From: an uncultured Scytonema sp.
GTDB taxonomy: Bacteria > Cyanobacteriota > Cyanobacteriia > Cyanobacteriales > Nostocaceae
Assembly: GCA_937873135.1 (NCBI GenBank)
Contig: CALMVQ010000133.1
Location: 1-33,877 of the forward strand
Length of the DNA: 33,877 nt
Reading direction: 5' to 3'
The position numbers were made by a program, and so were the translations under genes. The notes beneath the pieces are model-generated. The model did not search any database and had not been told where the DNA came from. It saw only the letters and a program-made list of their open reading frames with translations. The number at the start of each line of letters is the position of its first letter. Position 1 is the first letter of the stretch. Shown here one piece after another: positions 8,297-16,686 of this stretch.

Positions 8297-9271
8297 ATGA
8301 ACTTAAAAGCCGTTGCCTGGCTGTTCCAAGAGACATTCAAAGAATGGAATCAAGATAAAGCGTCGAGGTTAGCGGCGGCATTATCTTATTATGCAATTTT
8401 TTCCATTGCCCCATTACTAATTATTGTGATTGCAGTTGTTGGATTTGTATATGGACAAGATGCGGCAAGAGGTGTAATCGAGGATAAACTTCAAGGTTTA
8501 GTCGGGCTTCCTGCGGCAAAACTCATTCAGACAGCGATTCAAAATGCTAATAAGCCACATCAAGGTACTATCGCCTCCATTATCAGTATCGTAGTCTTGC
8601 TATTTGGTGCTACTGGCTTATTCACTGTCTTGCAAGATGCTTTGAATACGATTTGGGGTGTACAACCAAAACCGGGAAGCAGTGTTAAAAATCTCGTGCG
8701 TCAACGTGTTTTGTCGTTTGCCATGGTATTAAGTATTGGCTTTTTACTCCTCATTTCTCTAGTCATTAGTGCTATTTTATACACTATAGTGAATTACTTT
8801 GGAAATCTCATACCAGGTACTCATTTGCTCTGGGAAATTGTTAACTACATTCTCAGCTTTGCCGTTACTGCGGTACTATTTGGGCTAATTTTTAAAGTGC
8901 TGCCAGACGTTCAAATCACTTGGAGTGATGTTTCGATTGGAGCCATCCTCACCGCGATTTTGTTCTCCATTGGCAAGTTTCTTTTAGAAAAGTACCTGGT
9001 TAGCGGCAGTTTTGGCTCAGCCTACGGCGCGGCAGGTTCAATCATTGTTGTCCTCGCCTGGGTTAACTATGCGGCTCAAATTCTCTTTTTTGGAGCCGAG
9101 TTTACTAAAGTTTACGCTAAAAAACACGGTTCCCGTATTGTCCCTTCTAAGAATGCAGTGCCTATAGGTGATACAGGTAATCAACTAGTGATGAAACTTA
9201 ATAGAAATAATAGCTGGATAAGTCGTTTAAGACGGCGCTTTACACGAGCAAAACCCCCAAAGCGGAGATAA
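8297..9271 (+). CDS. YihY/BrkB family inner-membrane protein
   Basis: The 324-residue product matches the YihY/virulence factor BrkB family (once misnamed ribonuclease BN). The family opening WNQDKASRLAAALSYYAIFS is at about residues 17-36, followed by five or six membrane segments: LLIIVIAVVGFVYG, IASIISIVVLLFGATGLF, MVLSIGFLLLISLVISAIL, FAVTAVLFGLIFKVLP and a glycine-rich GSAYGAAGSIIVVLAWVNY with AAQILFFGAEFTKVYA near 270. The C-terminal tail is basic and probably cytoplasmic. AGGAG lies about 8 nt before the ATG. The molecular function of the family is not established. A terminator-like hairpin follows at 9325-9366. Confidence 0.9.
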   Translation: MNLKAVAWLFQETFKEWNQDKASRLAAALSYYAIFSIAPLLIIVIAVVGFVYGQDAARGVIEDKLQGLVGLPAAKLIQTAIQNANKPHQGTIASIISIVVLLFGATGLFTVLQDALNTIWGVQPKPGSSVKNLVRQRVLSFAMVLSIGFLLLISLVISAILYTIVNYFGNLIPGTHLLWEIVNYILSFAVTAVLFGLIFKVLPDVQITWSDVSIGAILTAILFSIGKFLLEKYLVSGSFGSAYGAAGSIIVVLAWVNYAAQILFFGAEFTKVYAKKHGSRIVPSKNAVPIGDTGNQLVMKLNRNNSWISRLRRRFTRAKPPKRR

Positions 9272-9324
9272 TTAGCACCTAGCAATTAGCGCAAACTAAT
9301 ACAGGGGGGCGCGGAAATAAAGTT

Positions 9325-9366
9325 AGCCTGATGAATTGCTAATTGGAGGCATAGCAGGCTTTTTTA
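9325..9366 (+). terminator. Probable Rho-independent terminator after the YihY gene
   Basis: AGCCTG at 9325-9330 pairs with CAGGCT at 9355-9360, with a partly self-pairing loop, and is followed by a run of T (9360-9365). It lies 54 bases after the YihY stop on the same strand. The stem is short, so the strength is uncertain. Confidence 0.5.
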
Positions 9367-9530
9367 ATTTGTAATGTTAAATTTTTATTAGGGTTCTTAC
9401 TTAGATTACTAAACTTTTTTTGCACTATTTTTGTCTCTAAAAGTTTAAGGAATACTTCTTCTTCGGGACGGCTAATTTCACAGGCAATGACGTCGTTTGG
9501 ACAGATACTCGATTGCCAGTTACCACTCAT
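9339..9530 (-). CDS. Possible small hypothetical protein or gene remnant
   Basis: Within the 478-base gap before purB, the minus strand can be read from an ATG at 9530 into a 63-residue peptide that starts MSGNWQSSICPND and contains CEISRPEEEVFLKLLETK. The composition looks protein-like in the first 40 residues and turns Lys/Asn-rich afterwards. The frame is open much further upstream, into the antisense of purB, where it is clearly spurious. The stop lies inside the terminator-like hairpin. No family is recognised and no ribosome-binding site stands out, so this may be a remnant or chance reading frame. The rest of the gap (9531-9749) shows only an ordinary upstream region with one HIP1-like site. 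Confidence 0.2.
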   Translation of the reverse strand: MSGNWQSSICPNDVIACEISRPEEEVFLKLLETKIVQKKFSNLSKNPNKNLTLQIKKACYASN

Positions 9531-9749
9531 AACTAAAGTTAGGGGCGCGATTACCCAGTAGCATCGGGCACTTCTATTGGATTTCTTCCCTTCTGCCTTC
9601 AGCATAGCTGCCCTCTGCCTTTCTTCGGTAAACATCTGGTTCGTACAGATCACTGTAAAAAGCTTTCTTCTCAACAGAGCGATCGCCCACGCCAAAATAC
9701 TCTCCGTTTCTGTACAATATGACGGTTGTACTTTGTAGTGTGGCGGACT

Positions 9750-11045
9750 GTGATTGAGCGTTATACCCTGCCTGAAATGGGCAATCTGTGGACAGAAGCT
9801 TATAAGCTGAAAACTTGGTTGCAAGTGGAAATTGCTGCTTGTGAGGCTCAAGCTGAGTTAGGTTATATTCCATCTGAGGCGGTTGAGGAAATTAAGGCAA
9901 AGGCAAATTTTGACCCAAAGCGGGTTTTGGAAATTGAAGCTGAAGTCCGCCACGATGTCATTGCCTTCTTAACAAATGTTAACGAATATGTTGGTGATGC
10001 AGGACGGTATATTCATTTAGGTTTAACCAGTTCGGATGTGCTGGATACAGCTTTGGCACTGCAACTTGTTGCCAGTCTAGATGTATTGTTGCAACGCCTG
10101 GAAGATTTGATTCGTGCAATTCGCGAACGGGCAAAGGAACATCGTCATACGGTAATGGTAGGACGTTCCCACGGTGTTCACGCTGAACCGATCACTTTTG
10201 GTTTTAAGTTGGCTGGGTGGTTGGCAGAGGTGTTGCGGCATCAAGAACGCCTGATAAATCTGCGCGAAACAATCGCCGTTGGTAAGATTTCCGGAGCAGT
10301 GGGAACTTACGGCAATGTGGAACCGCGTGTAGAAGCGATCACTTGCCAAAAACTCGGACTCAAACCCGATACGGCATCAACACAAGTTATTTCACGCGAT
10401 CGCCATGCTGACTACGTGCAACAATTAGCCTTACTAACAGCATCAATTGAACGCTTTTCCGTAGAAATTCGCAATTTGCAAAGAACAGACGTTCTAGAAG
10501 TTGAAGAATTCTTCTCCAAAGGGCAAAAAGGTTCCTCCGCAATGCCACACAAACGCAACCCCATTCGTTCGGAACGCCTCACGGGAATGGCGCGAATTAT
10601 CCGTTCTCATGCCGTTGCCGCTTTGGAAAATATTGCATTGTGGCACGAAAGAGACATTTCTCACAGTTCGGTAGAACGAGTTATTTTACCAGACACTTGC
10701 ATTTTAACGCACTTTATGCTAGTGGATATGACCGAGTTGATGAAAAACTTATTGGTTTATCCGGAAAACATGGAACGCAATATGAATTGCTACGGCGGTG
10801 TCGTGTTTAGCCAGAAAGTGCTACTTGCTCTAGTGTCTAAGGGAATGACCCGTGAGGAGTCTTATGCGATCGTACAATCTTGTGCTCACGCTGCTTGGAA
10901 TAAACCCGATGGCAATTTCCACGACTTGATTAGTAAAGATTCCCGTGTTACCCAAAAATTATCGCCAGTAGAGATTGAGACGTGTTTTGACCCACAGCAG
11001 CAGCTCGGACATTTAGAAGAAGTTTACCAAAGATTGGGCATTTGA
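9750..11045 (+). CDS. purB: Adenylosuccinate lyase
   Basis: The 431-residue enzyme acts twice in purine synthesis: it splits SAICAR to AICAR plus fumarate, and adenylosuccinate to AMP plus fumarate. The fumarase/aspartase superfamily signature SSAMPHKRNPIRSE is near residues 263-276, with GRSHGVHAEPITFG near 140 and LGLTSSDVLDTA near 88. I chose the GTG at 9750, which gives the conserved start MIERYTLPEMGNLW; a TTG at 9726 in the same frame would add eight residues not typical of the family. The nearest upstream gene is separated by 478 bases, so it probably has its own promoter. A hairpin at 11104-11128 follows it. Confidence 0.97.
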   Translation: MIERYTLPEMGNLWTEAYKLKTWLQVEIAACEAQAELGYIPSEAVEEIKAKANFDPKRVLEIEAEVRHDVIAFLTNVNEYVGDAGRYIHLGLTSSDVLDTALALQLVASLDVLLQRLEDLIRAIRERAKEHRHTVMVGRSHGVHAEPITFGFKLAGWLAEVLRHQERLINLRETIAVGKISGAVGTYGNVEPRVEAITCQKLGLKPDTASTQVISRDRHADYVQQLALLTASIERFSVEIRNLQRTDVLEVEEFFSKGQKGSSAMPHKRNPIRSERLTGMARIIRSHAVAALENIALWHERDISHSSVERVILPDTCILTHFMLVDMTELMKNLLVYPENMERNMNCYGGVVFSQKVLLALVSKGMTREESYAIVQSCAHAAWNKPDGNFHDLISKDSRVTQKLSPVEIETCFDPQQQLGHLEEVYQRLGI

Positions 11046-11055
11046 GGAGTCATGA

Positions 11056-11100
11056 GTAGGAGCGGGTGTCAGCGTAATGTCTTGTTAAACCCGCCCGTAC
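11056..11100. repeat. Dispersed palindrome, GTAGGGGC family (degenerate copy)
   Basis: GTAGGAGCGGGT on the left pairs imperfectly with ACCCGCCCGTAC on the right. It is the most worn of four copies in the window (others at 13380, 26543 and 30369). It lies just after purB. Confidence 0.6.
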
Positions 11101-11103
11101 AAA

Positions 11104-11128
11104 AGTCAGGATCGCTATTCTGACTTCT
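11104..11128. terminator. Hairpin between purB and the convergent transpeptidase-like gene
   Basis: AAGTCAG and CTGACTT form a 7-bp perfect stem around a 10-base loop. It lies between two convergent genes, which suits a terminator, but there is no clear T-run on either side, so the role is uncertain. Confidence 0.35.
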
Positions 11129-11157
11129 AACTACTGTTTAGAACTTATCGCTATCAA

Positions 11158-11796
11158 TCACATCGCATCAAAAATAACAAAGTGAGTTGGTTTATAACTA
11201 CGAATAAACTTTGTCATCAAGTCTCTTTCCTCAACAGTTGGCGTGGCAAAACAGCCTGCTGTGCCAGTGTTAGCATTTTGCTTGAAAGCTGATGGATCGT
11301 AGTGAATACCTAGCTCTGAGCGTGCTGTATTGAAAGTAGGTGTCACAGGAGACCAAACGTCACCGAATTCTCCGCCTTTGTACTCTACTACTCCAGGATA
11401 AGTGAAAGTGTAAATTCCGAAAGGCACAGGTGTTTGAGAACCAGCAGTATGAGATGGAGTTTGCTGACTGACTCGACCTGAAACACCGCGCACTGTATTT
11501 ATAACATTACCATCGCTGTTAATTAGCCGAGTTTCATACACTCTCAAACCGCCACCGATAGTTTTTGTTGTTCTTTTGGCTACTACCTTCACTGTTTTGA
11601 GGGTTGTTATAAACTCAGATGCTATCCAGCGATTAGTTCCAATCTGCACCCAATTCCATTCTCCTGCATGTACGGGTTCGCCAGTTACAATAACTTCAGT
11701 ACCGTTGGTTAGGACATCTATTTTCTCCCCATTTGCTCTTGAGCGCACTGTAAGGGAATCACTATCTTTTGTTGAAACGTAAGCAGTATAAGCCAT
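11158..11796 (-). CDS. SH3b-domain protein with L,D-transpeptidase-like C-terminus
   Basis: The 212-residue product has an N-terminal SH3b-type domain (SLTVRSRANGEKIDVLTNG through EWNWVQIGTNRWIASEFI, about residues 14-65) and a C-terminal region that reads like a YkuD-type L,D-transpeptidase: PVPFGIYTF near 120, LGIHYDP near 158, and TAGCFATP near 175, giving the His-x(n)-Gly-Cys arrangement. The usual residue after Cys (Asn or Arg two places on) is missing. There is no signal peptide, although such enzymes act on peptidoglycan in the periplasm. The ATG at 11796 has GAGG 9 nt upstream; a TTG further up adds five residues. It could also be a phage- or effector-type peptidoglycan-binding protein. 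Confidence 0.6.
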   Translation of the reverse strand: MAYTAYVSTKDSDSLTVRSRANGEKIDVLTNGTEVIVTGEPVHAGEWNWVQIGTNRWIASEFITTLKTVKVVAKRTTKTIGGGLRVYETRLINSDGNVINTVRGVSGRVSQQTPSHTAGSQTPVPFGIYTFTYPGVVEYKGGEFGDVWSPVTPTFNTARSELGIHYDPSAFKQNANTGTAGCFATPTVEERDLMTKFIRSYKPTHFVIFDAM

Positions 11797-11927
11797 TAAA
11801 ATATACCTCAAAATCAGTCAGAAATATTTCTTGTTTACAGTTGTTTGTACTGATAATAGAAACTTCAATTCCTAAAAGAAGGATTTCGGACATCTTTAGT
11901 GAAGTATTTACGCCTGTGATTGATTTT

Positions 11928-12572
11928 TTAGCTTTTCGCATCCGAACGATGCAGCCAGTTGAACAACCCTAAAGAAGCCACTGCCCCAATAAAGTGTGCA
12001 GCAATTCCGCTCATGTTTGCCGATGCTACAAAGATATCAAGTGGACGAATGATTCGATTTGGATCGTAGATTGCAACCCCCTGAGGTTGAGCAATTGATT
12101 TTGCTAATAGGACGGACAAACTAACTCCACCACCAATAATGAAAAGCAGCATTCCTGCCAAGCCTGTGATCGTACTAATTCGCAGTAATTGCATCAATTC
12201 TGTTTTTTTAGGATGTAACTCAGGACTTGAAACGCGAAGCCGTCTTGCATAAATAGTTAAACGAAAAGCGAGATAAGTACTGAACAGCAGTGTTAAAATC
12301 CCACATATTGCCCAAAAAACACTAATACCACTTCCTGGGGTCGTTGCTTGATTGTAGTCAGTGAGTGCTGTGCTTGGAACTCCCTGAACTACGGGCGTAG
12401 GCGTTATTGCTTGACTGAAATTACGACTGAAAACCGCGAATATCAGCATCAGTAAAGAAGCCGCACCCAATCCAATTTGTAAAGACAAACTTGCCCAGCC
12501 AATAGTGCGCAAAATGTTTACCGTTCTTTCTAATTTGGGATTAACTGGGCTTACTTCCGATGGGGTTTGCAC
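11928..12572 (-). CDS. DUF3611 family membrane protein
   Basis: The 214-residue product matches the DUF3611 family of cyanobacteria and plastids. About four membrane segments are visible: TIGWASLSLQIGLGAASLLMLIFAVF (written here in parts: LSLQIGLGAASLLMLIF near residues 30-46), FWAICGILTLLFSTYLAF near 86-103, GLAGMLLFIIGGGVSLSVLL near 137-156 and a final segment near 190-207 (IAAHFIGAVASLGLFNWL). The N-terminal LERTVNILRTIGWASL is typical. Start is a GTG; no better in-frame ATG exists nearby. The function of the family is not settled. It is in the same direction as the genes on both sides, with gaps of 131 and 172 bases. Confidence 0.8.
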   Translation of the reverse strand: MQTPSEVSPVNPKLERTVNILRTIGWASLSLQIGLGAASLLMLIFAVFSRNFSQAITPTPVVQGVPSTALTDYNQATTPGSGISVFWAICGILTLLFSTYLAFRLTIYARRLRVSSPELHPKKTELMQLLRISTITGLAGMLLFIIGGGVSLSVLLAKSIAQPQGVAIYDPNRIIRPLDIFVASANMSGIAAHFIGAVASLGLFNWLHRSDAKS

Positions 12573-12744
12573 GATCGCTTAACTCGGATTGAGATGAATT
12601 GAACAGGATATTCTTGATTATAAGTATGTCTGTGAGAAATTAGGACAATCTAAAGTTAGATTATACGTGCTGTTCCCTTCTCACTTGAAAAAGGCAATTT
12701 AATGTGCCGTAATATACATAAACTTTCGGTTGACTTTATCCCAA

Positions 12745-13320
12745 TCAAGCAACGTAACCCGTCTTGTTCCTAGTATATTGGGGACGACAAGGGGTTCCCC
12801 AACATACTTGTCCTGATGGTATGTCACTAAAAACACTGCTACGAGCGCCAATGACAGCATTAGCACCGATTTTTACTCCTGGACCTACGAAGCAATCAGT
12901 GGCAACCCATGCTCCATTACCGATAGTGATACTTGCTGTTTTCAATCTAAAGGTAGGATCATCGATGTCATGACTACCAGTACACAAGTAACTTTTCTGT
13001 GAAACTACGCAGTGTTCACCGATGTTGATATTGTCAAGACTGTATAAAACTACATCATCTCCAATCCAAGTGTAATCACCAATAGATACTTTCCAGGGGT
13101 AAGTAAAGCGGGCGGTCGGTCGAATCATCACACCTTTACCGACACAAGCACCGAAAAGCCGCAATAAAACGCAACGCCAATTGTTAAGCGGATGAGGAGT
13201 TAAAGGAAAGGCGATCGCTTGAACCAACCACCACAACAAAATATACCAACCTGCACGTCCCCGGTCAAACCACGATTGGTCATATTTACGTAAATCTACA
13301 AAAGGTTGATCATTAATCAT
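12745..13320 (-). CDS. WcaF/HpsU-like hexapeptide-repeat acetyltransferase
   Basis: The 191-residue product is a left-handed beta-helix acyltransferase of the WcaF type, which transfers acetyl groups to exopolysaccharide sugars. Visible features are a hydrophobic helix WYILLWWLVQAIAFPLTP near residues 25-42, the family block LLRLFGACVGKGVMIRPTAR near 53-72, and hexapeptide turns such as VSIGDYTWIGDDV, INIGEHCVVS, ITIGNGAWVATDCFVGPGVK and IGANAVIGARSSV. I chose the ATG at 13320; the upstream in-frame TTG lies in a GTTGATTGTTGACTG heptamer-like repeat, which argues against translation there. Next to two glycosyltransferases on the same strand, it probably decorates their product. It resembles the hormogonium-polysaccharide protein HpsU, but I cannot confirm that name. 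Confidence 0.85.
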   Translation of the reverse strand: MINDQPFVDLRKYDQSWFDRGRAGWYILLWWLVQAIAFPLTPHPLNNWRCVLLRLFGACVGKGVMIRPTARFTYPWKVSIGDYTWIGDDVVLYSLDNINIGEHCVVSQKSYLCTGSHDIDDPTFRLKTASITIGNGAWVATDCFVGPGVKIGANAVIGARSSVFSDIPSGQVCWGTPCRPQYTRNKTGYVA

Positions 13321-13379
13321 CAAGAATTGTTGGGTTGATTGTTGACTGTTGATTGTCAAAAAAAGTACTACTATCTCCT

Positions 13380-13442
13380 GTAGGGGCAGGTTTTACCTAT
13401 CAATATTAAATAGGTATATTGATAGGTAAAACCTGCCCCTAC
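13380..13442. repeat. Perfect 26-bp inverted repeat, GTAGGGGC family
   Basis: Two 26-base arms (13380-13405 and 13417-13442) are exact reverse complements around an 11-base loop. The outer part is GTAGGGGCAGGTTTTACC. This is the best-preserved copy of the dispersed palindrome family in the window. It fills the gap between the acetyltransferase and the glycosyltransferase and would fold strongly in RNA. Confidence 0.85.
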
Positions 13443-13453
13443 TCCTCACTCGT

Positions 13454-14395
13454 TTACGTTGCTGTTTGCCCAATTTCTGTTGGGAGGGTTCCGGGCACTG
13501 AAATTGTGGTGGATATGGTATTAAGCTGACCACCACATTGCTTTATTTCATATAATTTTATACCAATTTGATATTCATACTGACTTAAAAGGCGTGCGTA
13601 AATATATCCAGCTTTGCCATCCAAAAAACCACGTTGGACAATGTAGAACAAGATAAACCGCAAAATTGGTTTAAATGGCAGCCTCACCCAGACTTTTTTC
13701 AAAAAGCGCTTGCGTTGAACTGCATCACCGAAGAGATTTGCCCCAATGGTGTCGCTTTCATTTTTAGCTGTAAGTAGATTGAGATAAACACGAGCTTCCC
13801 AGTTAGAATAACGGTTGTGCCGTTCTATCCAATGATAAAGATCGCGGAAGTCCTCGTGAACCATGTCATTTTTTAGATAGCCGGCTTTTCCTGTTAAGAT
13901 AACGTGTTCGTGAACTTCGTTATCGCCAGTATTGGGAATATCTTCGGTATGGAGGTTTTCGTAACGACCTTGTTTATGTTTAAACAAACGCAAATTCCAA
14001 TCTGGATATTTACCGCCATGACGAATCCATTGACCTAAGAAAAAGACACGACGGTTGAGGTAGTAACCGTTGTATTCGGGATTTTGAATTGCAGAGGCAA
14101 TTTCTTCCCAAAGTTCTGAGGTGATGCGCTCATCACAATCAACGATTAACACCCATTCGTTGCGAAAAGGTAGGTGATCTAAAGACCAATTTTTCTTTTT
14201 TGGCCAACGTCCATCAAAATGGAACTGCACAACATTTGCACCGGAACTTTTAGCAATTTCGCCGCTTCTGTCGTTACTTTGAGAATCAACAACGAACACT
14301 TCATCGGCTCTCTGGAGGCTTGTAAGGCAAGCAGGCAAATTTGCTTGTTCGTTTTTCGCTGGAATTAGTACGGAAACTGGTATTTTATAAGACAT
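13454..14395 (-). CDS. Family 2 glycosyltransferase
   Basis: The 313-residue product has a GT-A fold N-terminus: VSVLIPAKNEQANLPACL at residues 7-24, VFVVDSQSNDRSGEIA near 33-48, and the metal-binding motif WVLIVDCDERIT near 81-92. The middle part (FFLGQWIRHGGKYPDWNLRL, then HEHVILTG) resembles the WaaE/KdtX subgroup that adds sugars to a lipid-linked acceptor. A C-terminal hydrophobic segment (ILRFILFYIVQRGF) may sit on the membrane. The acceptor and sugar are not visible from sequence. It is flanked by another family 2 enzyme and an acetyltransferase in the same direction, so an exopolysaccharide or hormogonium slime role is likely. Confidence 0.9.
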   Translation of the reverse strand: MSYKIPVSVLIPAKNEQANLPACLTSLQRADEVFVVDSQSNDRSGEIAKSSGANVVQFHFDGRWPKKKNWSLDHLPFRNEWVLIVDCDERITSELWEEIASAIQNPEYNGYYLNRRVFFLGQWIRHGGKYPDWNLRLFKHKQGRYENLHTEDIPNTGDNEVHEHVILTGKAGYLKNDMVHEDFRDLYHWIERHNRYSNWEARVYLNLLTAKNESDTIGANLFGDAVQRKRFLKKVWVRLPFKPILRFILFYIVQRGFLDGKAGYIYARLLSQYEYQIGIKLYEIKQCGGQLNTISTTISVPGTLPTEIGQTAT

Positions 14396-14535
14396 ACTTA
14401 TAGTCTTGGGTGTTGCTGGTTAGTTTTTATTAGGTGTTAGGGGTTAATTCTTTAAAAAAGCTCAGTAGGTAAGAGCAAATAAACCTAATCATATTAAGAT
14501 GCTGTTTGTTAATCCTACTAACAATTAACCATTTA

Positions 14536-15471
14536 CTATTGACTCCGGTTTTTTTTCGATAGTAGACCCTGAATAGCGGCATTTAAGTAGCCGAGCTGAC
14601 CATAAGCATAGACAAGTTTGTCAAAGCGTTCTGCTGGGTCTGAAAAATATTGTAATGCCTTGTACAATCCACGGAAAAACCGTTCGCTTCCGCGTTGTAG
14701 TTGACCTACATCCGCTTTACCTGCGATTTGTTCGCGATAACACTCGCTAATGCCCTGCCACCAGCCTCGGTTAAAAAACCAAGAACGTTGGAGACGTTCT
14801 CTTGAGACGTTATGTGCGACTAAGGCATCTGGAAAATATGCCACTTGCCAATTTCGTTGCAAGGCATACTCAGTCATTTGTAGTTCTTCATTAGATAATA
14901 ATTTTGTACCTACTCGACCTAAGTGAGTATCAAAACCCCCGATTTCTTCTAAAAAGTTTCGGCGAATCGAATAATTTAAGCCTCTTGGGGTTAAACCAGG
15001 ATTGTCAATATAAACTATACTATCACCCAAGTCATAGGCTCCTAAATTCGTAGCTAATCCGGTTGAAAGCCAAGGTGGGGGTTGAGTTCCTTCTGGCCAC
15101 AACAAAGTGACTTTGCCGCCAGCGATCGCTAGTTTAGGATTATTTTGATAAGCCAAATACAAAACCTCTAGCCAGTGATCGCAAGCCACAGCATCGTCGT
15201 CTAAATATGCTATAATATTCCCTTTTGCCACTTGAGCGCCGGTATTACGGGCGACAGATAGACCAATTTCTGGTTCAAAGACATACTTAAGGCGAGGATT
15301 TTCTATTCTTTGTTCGACAACAGAACGAGTGCTATCGCTTGAACCATTATCAACTACCACCACTTCAAAGCCACAAGCAACATTCTGCGCTAACAGACTG
15401 TCTATGGCAGCGCCTAAGTAAGTATCTCGATTGTAAGTACAGATAATGGCTGAGATTTGCGTTTCTAGCAT
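14536..15471 (-). CDS. Family 2 glycosyltransferase
   Basis: The 311-residue product starts with a classic GT2 nucleotide-sugar domain: ISAIICTYNRDTYLGAAIDS at residues 7-26, VVVVDNGSSDSTRSVV near 37-52, GLSVARNTGAQVAKG near 70-84 and AYLDDDAVACDHW near 88-100, where DDD is the metal site. A probable acceptor-binding segment follows (NYSIRRNFLEEIGGFD near 168-183, SNEELQMTEYALQRNW near 194-209). It has no membrane segment. It lies upstream of the second glycosyltransferase, separated by 140 bases, and both probably act on one polysaccharide. Confidence 0.92.
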   Translation of the reverse strand: MLETQISAIICTYNRDTYLGAAIDSLLAQNVACGFEVVVVDNGSSDSTRSVVEQRIENPRLKYVFEPEIGLSVARNTGAQVAKGNIIAYLDDDAVACDHWLEVLYLAYQNNPKLAIAGGKVTLLWPEGTQPPPWLSTGLATNLGAYDLGDSIVYIDNPGLTPRGLNYSIRRNFLEEIGGFDTHLGRVGTKLLSNEELQMTEYALQRNWQVAYFPDALVAHNVSRERLQRSWFFNRGWWQGISECYREQIAGKADVGQLQRGSERFFRGLYKALQYFSDPAERFDKLVYAYGQLGYLNAAIQGLLSKKNRSQ

Positions 15472-15484
15472 GTGATTTTGGCTT

Positions 15485-15600
15485 TTTGTTAGTGGTTAGT
15501 GATTAGTGGTTGGTTGTTAGTTGTCAAAAACGACCGCTAACTACGACCGCTAACTACTACCGAAGACCCGCTAACTACTACCGAAGACCGACTAACCACG
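15485..15600. repeat. Tandem short repeats and repeated 20-mer-scale units
   Basis: The gap between the glycosyltransferase and the coiled-coil gene starts with GTTAGTGGTTAGTGATTAG-type heptamers, then two copies of CGACCGCTAACTA and two of CTACTACCGAAGACC. The left TTAGT repeats and right ACTAA repeats are complementary, so the block can fold back. It resembles the short tandem repeats of heterocystous cyanobacteria. Confidence 0.7.
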
Positions 15601-15679
15601 TTCCTAATTTGCTCTTAAGCTAATTTATACTAAAATTTCTTGACTCACCAACCGAGTTTTTTCGGAGATATTTTCTAAT

Positions 15680-16456
15680 TCATGCTTGTTGAATGTGACC
15701 ACGCAAAATCACAAGACTTTCAGCTAGTTGACTTAAGCGGGTTTCTAAATACTGCTTGCGACCCAACAGTTGGCGCAGCTTTTGGTAACGGGCGATCGCC
15801 ATACTCACACTAACGACCTGATCTGGTGGACATGGACGCGACCAGACTTTACCATTCGCATCTAAACCGCAGAGGCTATACCCAGCACGGGGTAGTTGAC
15901 AGGATACTTTCTCTTGTGTAGTGCAAATTTCTTCTACATAACCCATGAGGCTGTTAACTTCTGCGTGCCGCAGTGTTGCAGTTCCTTCTGGTTCTGCAAC
16001 TGGTTCTTTTTCATGTGACTCCAACCAACCATTGACAATTGGTCCCTCTAAGTAAATATCTTGAATTTGCTGGATGATTTTTTGTAGTTCTCTTTGCCAA
16101 GAAGCAACACTTTGCTGAATTTCTTGCAACAAATTCATTGCTAACGCTGGATTGGCTGCGTTGCGATGACTTGTAAAGTTAGGAGTTTTGAATTTGGGCA
16201 GGCTTGGGACTTTCTCTCCGTTCTCTTGTACTGGAAAGGTCTGTACAGAGGTATTCTGGGGAAGTAAATTTTCTTGTGGTTTTGTGAGAGGTTCTTCAGA
16301 TCTCAAAGATCCATCTGTCGCGTCTTGTAATGCGGAGACGCTGATTCTAAATGAAAAAGACTGCTTTGTTGAACTACTTGGTTCAGTAACGGTAGCAGTG
16401 TCGTGAATTTCCAAATCATGTAGAGTTGCCTCAATGCGCTTTAAGCCTGCTTTCAT
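15680..16456 (-). CDS. Hypothetical protein with C-terminal coiled coil
   Basis: The 258-residue product is not assigned to a family. Residues 1-95 are low in structure and rich in Ser, Thr and Pro (EPSSSTKQSFSFRIS, LTKPQENLLPQNTS). Residues 105-135 form a helical stretch (NLLQEIQQSVASWQRELQKI). A compact part follows, CQLPRAGYSLCGLDANGKVW near residues 188-207, with a Cys and Gly pattern, and the end (IARYQKLRQLLGRKQYLETR) is coiled coil. There is no signal peptide or membrane segment. It stands divergent from cobU with a 230-base gap and is in the same direction as the glycosyltransferases, but the 208-base repeat-rich gap makes an operon uncertain. Confidence 0.75.
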   Translation of the reverse strand: MKAGLKRIEATLHDLEIHDTATVTEPSSSTKQSFSFRISVSALQDATDGSLRSEEPLTKPQENLLPQNTSVQTFPVQENGEKVPSLPKFKTPNFTSHRNAANPALAMNLLQEIQQSVASWQRELQKIIQQIQDIYLEGPIVNGWLESHEKEPVAEPEGTATLRHAEVNSLMGYVEEICTTQEKVSCQLPRAGYSLCGLDANGKVWSRPCPPDQVVSVSMAIARYQKLRQLLGRKQYLETRLSQLAESLVILRGHIQQA

Positions 16457-16686
16457 AAAAATTTCTCAACTTGCTATACCTCATGTGTTTGATGTTATCA
16501 CTGCAACAAGCTGGTAAACTTTAGTCTGTAATTGCATACAGATATTAAGTTTTTTCAGTTGTGATATCAAAAACGCTGGTGCTAATTTTATCTATTAAAA
16601 GATACTAATGGTATAAATCTCATCCGGGAGTTTAAAAATTGTATTAAGAAGTGTTCGGCACTTAGTAAGCATACAAAGGGGGGAGG

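Noticed and set aside
9574-9873. Minus-strand frame overlapping the start of purB
   Set aside because: Much of it is antisense to purB and the end is low-complexity (KAEG-type repeats).
10077-10349. Minus-strand frame inside purB
   Set aside because: It is antisense to the conserved lyase core and has no features of its own.
15485-15600. CRISPR array
   Set aside because: The repeated units are adjacent or irregular, with no uniform spacers and no cas genes in the window.
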